DNA from: Calocera cornea HHB12733
Lineage: Eukaryota > Basidiomycota > Dacrymycetes > Dacrymycetales > Dacrymycetaceae
DNA length: 64,000 bases
Assembly (NCBI GenBank): GCA_001632435.1
Contig: KV424043.1
Coordinates: forward strand, 27,209 to 91,208
Direction of reading: 5' to 3'
The notes beneath the pieces were generated by a model that had not been told where the DNA came from, did no database searches, and saw only the letters and a list, made by a program, of their open reading frames with translations. Positions 56,454 to 64,000 of this stretch are shown here, piece after piece (positions within the stretch are counted from its first letter, which is position 1; each line of letters begins with the position of its first letter). The translations under genes and the position numbers were made by a program.

Positions 56454-59400
56454 CCGCCTGAGCCCGTCCTCCGCCCTCTCGCTCGCGCATCTGCTCATCC
56501 CTCCCCCCTCACAGACTACTCCGAAAAACTAGTAACAGCACACGTGCAAGGCGACTGCATCCTCTGGGACCTGCAAAAGACAGGGAGCAAGGTCGAGACC
56601 TTCCTGCACGAGCACGCCCGGGGCCGCGGGGTCGTCCGCGTCCAGTTCTCCCCGAGGCAGAGCCACTTGGTGCTCAGCGGGAGCATCGATGGGACTTGTA
56701 AGCTCTGGGTGCGTCCTCCCCTCTCCTCGGTACTCGACACCCTTCTGCGCCTGCCTCCATGATCCAGGAGTAGCAGCAGCTAACCTCCCTTCCTCCGTGC
56801 AGGACCTCCGCAAACCCATGTCGAGCGTCTCTACCTTCAGGTGCAACGCCGCCGTCTCCGCTGTGTGCTTCTCGCCCATCGGGGGGAGCAGCGACTTTGT
56901 GGCTGGGCTCGGGAATGGCGCGATCCAGAGGTTCGACTATCGGATGGTGCGTCCTTACTCTCTGGTCACGGTCTCACCACGCCGCGGGCGGAGTGGATCT
57001 GTCCCCGCCGTTGTGACAAGTTGTCTGACCCCGCACAGGGCGACAAAGGGATGGTCGACTGGGTGTCCTCCGCGCACTCGGCCGCCGTGCAAGACCTGAA
57101 GTGGCGCGAGCCCGGCCCGACCTCGACAGACGACTCGGGCACCTGGCTCGCCTCCTGCGGTATGGACAAGTTCGTCAAGATATGGGACATGGACGCTTCC
57201 TCTCCCACGTCGGCGCTGTCCGGCGCCCCGGGGGGGAATTCGTACGGCTCCTTTGCGTCCCCCTCACAGGGCCAGGCCGCGGCGGCGGGGAGCTACTCCT
57301 CAGGCACGGGCAGCAGCCTCCTCTCCTCCTCCCAGGGCACCGCCTCCTCCGCCTCGGGCTCGCAGGGCGTCCCGTACAACAAGCCCAAGCAGGTCCTGCG
57401 CACCCCGACGTACAACAGGCGCGTCGCCTGGCGCCCCGGGGTCGACACGGAGCTCGTCGTGCTGCCGTACGTCAAGGCTGGGGGCGGCGAGGAGGCTGAG
57501 GAGGAAGAGGCGCCCGAGGAGGCGAGGATCGCCCTCTGGGACGTGAGGCGGAATTATGTGCCCAAGTACGTGTTCGAGGGAGGGACAGGCGCGCCGCGCG
57601 GTACGTTCTCGCACACCACCGCCTTTTCACAGGCGCTAACGCTGCGACTTGGGGGATGCAGATGTACTGTTCTTCGAGACAGAGCCAGACGCGCTCCTCG
57701 CCACGTACCACAACTCGTACGTGGTGCAGCACGACCTGCGGCATCATACGCGGCCTATCGACGCGCTGTCGCGGACGGCGCTGAGCTGGGATGGGAGCGG
57801 GAGGATGGCGTTCGCAACGGAGGAGAGGACGGAAGGGGAGGTGCCGTTTGATGAGCCGTGCGTACCCCGCTGCGGAGGCCGCTTGTACAGGGGGCTGATA
57901 TCCATGAAGACCATACGACCCGCTCACGCGCATCCGCAACCCGGGCGGGAAAGAGCACACCGTGCGCGGCCCGCGCTTCACCCCCACCAACCAGGTCGCG
58001 GCTGGGATGCTTGTCCCCGGGCTGGACGCGGACGCCTTCTCTGCCATGGCGCGCGGGTATGTTCTCTCCGGCGGGGAGAAGCACGAGCTGTGCGGGACGA
58101 ACGCGAAGGTGGCCCGGGAGGCGGGGCATGTCGAGGCTGCGCAGGGCTGGCAGATGCTGCATTCGCTGCTCGTGCCGCTGCCTATGCCGTCCAGGAGCCC
58201 GAGCCCGATGCACTCCACCCCGGGGCAGAAGAGCAGCAAGTTCTCTTACTCTCCCTTGTCCGGCAGCTCCCGTCGCGCCAACTCCTCCGGGCCGAAATCG
58301 CGCGGCCGGCGTGCCCCGAGTGGGCGGCAGGTTGCCCGGCCGAGGGCGTCCAGGCGCGCTACGGCCGCTGCGGTGGCGGCCGAAGAAGCGGATAAGTCGG
58401 TCGTCAGCGGCGAGGCGACACAGCACGTGGGCGAGGGAGCGCTCGAGGACTCGGACAGCGAGGGCGACGCGGGAGACGAAGGCGAGCCGGACGGGTCGGA
58501 CGTGCCTATCTCGCCTGTGGAGACCAAGGTGTCGAACGACGACCGCTTGCCCACTGTGGGAGGGGTGGCGAGGCATCATACGCGGAATCAGCACTCGGAG
58601 AGCTCGGTCTCCAGTGGGGTGGCGAGCATGCGCTCGCCTTTGTCACGCACACCTGTTACGGCGGACTCGATCGGAGTATCTGGGCTGCGACGGCTGAGCG
58701 AGATGACAGAGGAGGATGAGGAGCAAGCGGACGCGAGTGCTGAGGGTCCTCTCTCCCCTGACGGTCAAACGGATGGCGAGACGGGGAACGAGCTCGACCT
58801 GGAGTCGTCCAGCTCCGCCCCAGAAGGCGGGCTGATGCTCAAGCGCGGCAAGCCTGTCGGACGGTCGACCCCTCGCCAGCATAGTCAACTCCAGTCCTCC
58901 CAAGGGACAAGGCGGAACAGCATTGAGAGCGAAAGCACGAATGCGAACACGAGCACGAGCTTTGTACGCGGACATCGACATACGATCTCTAATGGCAGCG
59001 CGACTGCACAATCGAACACCACCGGCCGAGGTCAGCTGCGGAGCGGCAAGAAGCTGTCCGCCTCTCCTGCGCCGGTCGATCAGAGCGATGCGATCATTAA
59101 GCCGGGAGTGCGGAGGTCGAAGCGCGAAATCGTTGAGGCTGAGCAACGGATACGGCAGAAAGGATGGGAGGTCATGCGGACGGTGTATGAGGGTATGCTG
59201 CAGGAGGGTGATGTGCAGACGTGCGCCGTTATGGGTATCATAACGGGCGACGAACTTGTGAAGGAAGAGGGTAAGGTGGTCAGGATCGTTTCGGCGTACC
59301 TGGGTAGGCTCTCTCCTTTGTGCGCCCAAACATTACTAATGTGCATTTGGAGAAATGCTGTCGCGACTGCAGCTCTTCACTGCCGCGGCGGAGGTACGAA

Positions 59401-60055
59401 AGTATTTCCAAGCGCCCGAAGTACAAGATGTGACGAACGTGTGTTGCATCTTGGTCGTCGATTATTACCAACGCTGATACTCTTCTAGTCTGGAACGCAG
59501 TTCGACTCCAGCTGTGCGCGGTGTAAGAAAGCGCTCCGTGGCGAGAAGCTCTCGCGAGGCTCTTTGGGCAATGCTGGCAACTATGCATACTGCAAAGACT
59601 GCAATCGCGCGGCATCCCGATGTGCTATTTGTCACCTACCCTCCAAGGGGCTGTTCTTCCTCTGTCCTACTTGTGGCCATGGTGGACATGAAGAGTGTTT
59701 CAAGGACTACTATCTCTCCCATCCTATGGACAACGTCCATATCTTCCTACAAACGACTCAGGTGCTCCCTCCCCACTCACTTCGCGGTAATCGGCATTCC
59801 ATTTCCGACGCGAGCCAGCTCGATGAAGAGGACCGCACGGGCCGCGCACCAAATGCGAAGCGGCTGCGACGAGGTCCCGGCCGGGTTCATCCAGTTGAAG
59901 CGGCGGATGACTCAGAAGATGAATCCCAGAAAGCAAGATTCTGGGAGCGCAAGCGGAGGATCGGCAAGCGAGTCCTTTTGGGACATCCTTGCGTCGCTGG
60001 ATGTGGACATGTCTGCTGGGTCTCGAATGATCGAATACAGACGGATCTCAAGTGA
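55457..60055 (+). CDS. WDR24/Rtc1 homologue, SEACAT/GATOR2 subunit
   Basis: A vacuole-membrane WD40-RING scaffold that relieves inhibition of TORC1 by amino acids (yeast Rtc1, human WDR24). The first exon 55457-55970 encodes a low-complexity Ser/Pro/Tyr-rich head; its donor joins GGKD to VLKIIKFTN at 56079. WD40 repeats follow: GDCILWDL, SGSIDGTCKLWDLRKP, AGLGNGAIQRFDYRM, HSAAVQDLKW, ASCGMDKFVKIWDMD, RVAWRPG, RIALWDVRR. A long disordered acidic/Ser-rich region (about 58.2-59.1 kb) precedes a helical segment (QKGWEVMRTVYEGMLQEGDV) and the C-terminal zinc-binding RING of WDR24 type: CARCKK, YCKDCNRAASRCAIC, FLCPTCGHGGHEECF, CVAGCGHVCW. The head of 170 residues before the first repeat is unusually long. 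The second intron contains a 35-base poly-C run. About ten exons; inner limits are approximate except those stated. Confidence 0.87.
56415..56449 (+). repeat. homopolymer run of 35 C in an intron of the WDR24 homologue
   Basis: Uninterrupted C on the plus strand within the intron between GHQ and NYSEKLV. Such a run is prone to slippage and to length errors in sequencing. Confidence 0.9.
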
Positions 60056-60541
60056 ACATTTTTGGAACTCGGAGAACCTGGTTGTCTTGTACGCTTGTGT
60101 TGCTATATTACTGATGTATATATTCGATTATTCCCTGGCACAAACCAGCCTTCTGGGTCTGGACTGGAGCCTGGACGTGTAACCGTCACCTAGAATACGG
60201 CGGAACCTGATTTTGACCATCTGTGCTGACCATCGATGTTGGACGATAAGGCCCATCAGACGAAACGGCTTCTGCAGGCCGAAGATTCGGGACCAGAAGG
60301 TCTAATTCAATTGAAATGTAAGCCGCCTTCCAATGTCTTCCTCCCGCGGCATCAGCCAATAACTGACGCTTAACAGAAGGCCCCTAAATCTGGTTCCACA
60401 TGACCGTATGTGGTCTGAGCCAGTGATCAGGAGTGCGCGGATCTGTGGTGTGTGGAAAAGATGGGATAGTGGCAAGGACTGTCTGTCCCCATCACGGCCG
60501 TCAAAGCAGTTCGTCCATCCCTATTGCAGCGCAAATTCGCA
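60056..60541. other. intergenic, nothing identified
   Basis: Between two plus-strand genes. No exon, RNA gene or repeat recognised. Confidence 0.4.
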
Positions 60542-61777
60542 ATGGCATACATCCCCAAGAGAATCGATCCTTCCTGTGTTCTCCTCGCTATCAAGTACAT
60601 TCCTTTCTCAACGGAACAGCTGTTAGACGCCCTTAATCAGTTCTTCCCGGATACCGTGTACGTGCCAAGCGCGGAGAGATCAGAACCAAACGACTGACAT
60701 TGTATTTGCAGTGAAGACGTCGTTCACTGCACCATCCCATCCTACAGCTCAGCATACAGAACGGTCGCATATGTCATCACTCGCTCTCCAAGAGACACAA
60801 ACATCCTGCTGGCTTGTCGGTCTCCCGAAGGCTCCGTGTATGCAAACGGTCAACTTGTCTATCTGTTGCCGCTCGACCCTACTTTCCTCGGCTGGATCTT
60901 TGGTCGCTGCATTCCTGGATACGTGCTTATGATACCTCATGTACCGGACTCGCCGCAATCTGATGCTAGCGACTCGAGCGATCTCTCCTTGACAAACCCG
61001 TCCAGATTTATTCTGGACGATCCCGGTCTCTCGCACAACTTGCATAGAGCGGACTTCGGCGATGGAGCAAGCATACAAGACTCGCCGAGGGCATCCATTG
61101 TTCATCCTCACTTTCCAGCATCACTGACGATCTCTTCTCTCCCGTTCGAGTCGAACAACACTGGCTCACACATAGACGTCGCCTGGGTCGCTGAGACCAA
61201 TGGTTCCGATTCTACTATTCTGGGCTACTTTCATGGCTCTTCGAATGATCTAGGCTGGATGAGGTTTCATGTGACTGAGGAGCAAGCAGCAGCGGCATAT
61301 CGCTGGTCTGCTCTGGGTCCTGATGCAGAGTAAGCACACGACTGCCTAGTCAACGCACCTAAGCTGATGTAGTCCGACAGTCTGGCTGCATCCCACGTCC
61401 CTGGGAGTATTGCTGCGGATGATGGCTCCCCTGGTGCTGCAGTGCACAATGGGTTGTGCTTCCAGCTCTTCGCATACCGGTTGGACGACTTCATCAAGGC
61501 TCAAGCAGATGGTGTGCCGATCAACAATCTCCAGATCTTCTGGCCGAGTGTAGGAATGGCTGTTTATCTCGCCCGCTTCGAAGAGAATCAGTGGAAGCCA
61601 CAGGCTAGCATTTTCCAACCGGAGGAGTGTGGAGACAACTCGGAAGAGATCGACATTTCTGCGTTTGTGGAGCCGGGACTGATGCGGATGCACGTGTCGG
61701 CGGACTGGCCGGTGTCGGACTACGTCTTTGTTCTGATGGCTACGCCAATCGCCCTCGATGTCGTTAACCTCGGCTGA
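60542..61777 (+). CDS. conserved-looking hypothetical protein
   Basis: I do not recognise the family. Three exons (60542-60657, 60712-61329, 61381-61777) join in frame to 376 residues. It begins MAYIPKRIDPSCVLLAIKYI. A first globular part has YRTVAYVITRSPRD and QLVYLLPLDPTFLGWIFGRC. An acidic Ser-rich linker (about residues 145-185) leads to a second part with HIDVAWVAETNGSDSTILGY, VHNGLCFQLFAYRLDDF and IFWPSVGMAVYL. The end is RMHVSADWPVSDYVFVLMAT. No signal peptide, membrane helix or known catalytic motif is seen. Clean splicing and even codon use make it a real gene. Confidence 0.65.
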
Positions 61778-62256
61778 GCGTGGTGCGGGAAACGAGCCGA
61801 GCAAGTCCAAGATAGCCGTACGTATTATTGAGGGATAGCCTCATACTATCATCGCTCTGAGCATTGTCACCTCACTGGGATATATCCGGGGGAGACCATG
61901 GGACAAGACATGTGTACATGGGCCAAGCACTCGTCTGAAATACACCCACAAAAAGAATCGGGTTAACAATGATGTAATTATGTGCGGAAGCGTTCGCTCT
62001 TTAATCCAAGAAACGATTGGGTGCAAATAGAAATATAATTGCCTCGATGAAAGATCTGGACCTCCCGACTACACACAACACAGGGTAACAGCGTTGGCTG
62101 CCATCTATAAAGCGCCTCTGGTCACCGGGAATGCTGTTGGTCTGAACCCAAGCAGTATTCTCCATGATGAAGATTTCGCCGTACCGCAGAGAGATGCAGT
62201 GTTTGTGGTCCACCATCTACCGAACAGTGGAGCGGGGCAGCGGGATTCGGTATTGA
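61778..62256. other. convergent 3' spacer
   Basis: Between two convergent genes. No feature identified. Confidence 0.4.
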
Positions 62257-63475
62257 TTAGGGTCCGTCGCACCATCTCCACGTGCCACCGTTCAATGCTC
62301 CCAAGAACATATTCAATGCTTGCACTCCGAGAGGGGCCAATCCAGTGACCTTGGCACCATCGTGATAGATCAGTCCCGCATCTTCGGCTTCAAGGAGAAG
62401 TTGTCCGCACGGAATGCCCAGTATCTTCTCCAAATGAAGGAGCTTCTCTTCCTCAGCCAGGTCTTGGTGGATGATCATCAAAGGCAGAAAGAGAAGCTCC
62501 AGCAATGTCAAACAGCCCAGGCCACGCAAAATGGCATTGGCAATAAGTTCTCCACACGTCGTCCTCTCCAGTTTTTGCGGATAAACCAAGCCACCTTGAA
62601 TGTCGACTGCCTTGAAGTTGTCCCAAAACATTGAGAACGGCGGTTCCAGATTGATGCTCACGTCACGGCGACTCAGCTTCGTTATCTTCACAATCCCTCT
62701 GCTGGAAGCCTTCTGGAAGTAGCGCAGCACTGTACCAAATGCAGCGACAATGGGAGATAATAGATCGGTCTCGATCAGGGGTTCCATCGAAGCGCTCAAC
62801 ACGCTCATCCTGCAGCTCGTTTCTCCGTTTCCGTATGCCTGACGGATCCAGTAGTAGACGGCGGCACGGAACGCGTCGCCCCCAGGTCGTCTCTCTAGCT
62901 CCGAGTTGACCTCCCGCAAAAGTTGTAAGAGGGCAAGACCTTTGGGTAGCAGGAATATAAAGACAAAAGTGGGCACTCGGACTCCCATGTCCGTAAGGGC
63001 GGTCGACAGGTAAACCATGCCAGTCTCGTGTAGCTGGCTGATTGCTGTAATGACAGGTCGGGGATAGGCATGGTGTGGTACAAGGTGGAGACACTTTCGA
63101 TCGATCCAGCACAAGAGGGTATAAATCCAAAACATGTCCATGAGGGGACGCTCATCGAAGGACCTCTCGGAGTAGGTTCGTACGACGGGAACGATGAGCG
63201 CAGGCGGCGAGTATCTAGTTGCCTCGAGAGAGACCTGTGGAGTCGATGCTGATAATGCAGGTGATTCGAAATGTCCATCAGTGTTTCCTGCTGTGACAGT
63301 TGAGGGCCTTGGGACACACAGTCCTCTGCACACGTCCTTCCAGAGGTACCGATGTTCGACAATCGACAGCAGCGATGCCGAGATGCTGCTTGAATGGACT
63401 AAACATACGTCATAGCCTGCGTCCTTGAGGATGGACAAGCGACGCCCGAAGTCCAGATCTGTGTGCTGCTAGAAA
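62257..63475 (-). CDS. hypothetical protein, 5' end unresolved
   Basis: One long minus-strand exon of about 400 codons beginning, after a ttctag acceptor near 63476, with QHTDLDFGRRLSILKDAGYD and VCLVHSSS. It ends LGVQALNMFLGALNGGTWR. The first 40 residues (D-x-D-F-x-x-x-L-x-x-L-x-x-A-G-Y-x-V-x-L-V) recall the last strand-helix of NYN/limkain-b1 type PIN-like RNase domains; this is a weak inference. The middle has hydrophobic but not clearly transmembrane stretches (VPTFVFIFLLPKGLALLQLL). The C-terminal 120 residues resemble a helical winged fold (RTTCGELIANAILRG, LLHLEKILGIPCGQLLLEAE). If the N-terminal reading is right, the rest of the domain should lie in exons upstream, in 63.5-64.0 kb or beyond. 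One candidate exon starts MDRFLYYGLCPIGIPK at about 63650. Confidence 0.5.
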
Positions 63476-64000
63476 GGTAGTAGAGGCAGTATCGATAGCA
63501 ATGTATTCTTTTCTTTTCTTTCGTATCGAAGCAATCGACGCTTCGAATCGTCGATACGGTCGGGTTCGGCGCACGCTGGCCCGCACGGTCTTCGATTCGG
63601 ACCTTCGGTATGCCGATCGGGCACAGCCCGTAGTATAGGAACCTGTCCATACGCCTTCGGGCCCCAATGCGATCTCTTTCCCCTTCGACCGCGTCGCTCC
63701 TTTCGTTCGCTCATCGGCCACACGAGGCCTCGAATCGACTCGATATCGATATACAATTACGATCTACTACAAACGATTCGACACTACTATCGATTAGTGC
63801 CCCTCCCAGCGTCTCGCAGCCTACAGCCCGATATTTGGGTATAGGTACATTGGAGCCCAACGCGAGGCATTTCTGGTTGGGGTTACTACAGCGGGCGAGC
63901 GAAAATTCGTCGGGGCGTCCAGCGACCCGAGACCCATCTGCAACCGTGACGCTCCGCAGCGGCAGACCCTTTCGGAGCCAGATACCGACATATCAACCGC
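63476..64000. other. window edge, unresolved
   Basis: Minus-strand frames (for example 63650-63560) could be upstream exons of the preceding gene. From 63.75 kb the sequence has repeated cgat/tcga motifs and no convincing exon. Nothing is assigned. Confidence 0.3.

Noticed and set aside
1..64000. tRNA, rRNA and CRISPR features
   Set aside because: No tRNA B-box with matching acceptor arms, no rRNA-like stretch and no regularly spaced direct repeats were found. GGTTCGA-type hits fall inside coding exons.

Overview
The window is nuclear DNA of a filamentous basidiomycete, most likely an Agaricomycete of polypore type. Almost every gene is split by short GT-AG introns of about 45-70 bases. Housekeeping exons are GC-rich. 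A PriA/CPL1-like secreted protein and a 'VDPSLV...PCACPPDRQTFI' type secreted protein are both typical of mushroom-forming fungi. I reconstructed splice sites by hand from reading frame, splice signals and remembered family sequence. Exon limits given below keep the frame unless marked uncertain. No search was run.

Layout. 0.4-2.6 kb: Tgl2-like lipase (+). 3.0-4.2 kb: two-unit secreted protein (-). 5.3-7.3 kb: an F-box-like hypothetical gene and a broken copy (-). 8.0-10.1 kb: AAA ATPase (+). 10.2-11.5 kb: Apn2-like AP endonuclease (-). 11.7-12.4 kb: glyoxalase I (-). 13.1-15.0 kb: complex I 51 kDa subunit (+). 15.5-16.4 kb: cytochrome b561 protein (+). 16.9-42.4 kb: a large cluster of one unnamed gene family, interrupted only by a small membrane protein (23.2 kb) and phosphoglycerate mutase (34.0-35.9 kb). 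45.0 kb: small secreted protein (+). 46.2-47.9 kb: FAD monooxygenase and a truncated copy (+). 48.1-52.7 kb: RhoGEF-PH-FYVE and Glo3-type ArfGAP (-). 53.8 kb: PriA/CPL1-like secreted protein (+). 55.5-60.1 kb: WDR24/Rtc1 (+). 60.5-61.8 kb: unknown (+). 62.3-63.5 kb and beyond: unknown (-).

The main discovery candidate is the 16.9-42.4 kb cluster. It holds ten apparently intact paralogues (called P1-P10 here) and one clear pseudogene on both strands. The proteins are built from one, two or three copies of a roughly 110-residue unit. Each unit has an [FY]-x-[YFC]-x-x-[DEW]-[DW]-L core, a [LV]-x-[VI]-x-[FL]-Y strand, and usually a closing G-x-C-x-[FW]. Three sub-types (A, B, C) occur in the fixed order A-B-C. 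None of the proteins shows a signal peptide or membrane segment, so they look cytosolic. A conserved last intron sits just before a tiny terminal exon, which in several members is little more than the stop codon. Segmental duplications that carry flanking DNA show the cluster has grown recently by local copying. I do not recognise the family.

The remaining genes are mostly conserved housekeeping functions: mitochondrial respiration (complex I), glycolysis and methylglyoxal removal, base-excision repair, COPI trafficking, Rho signalling and TORC1 control. They do not form an obvious pathway with the cluster.
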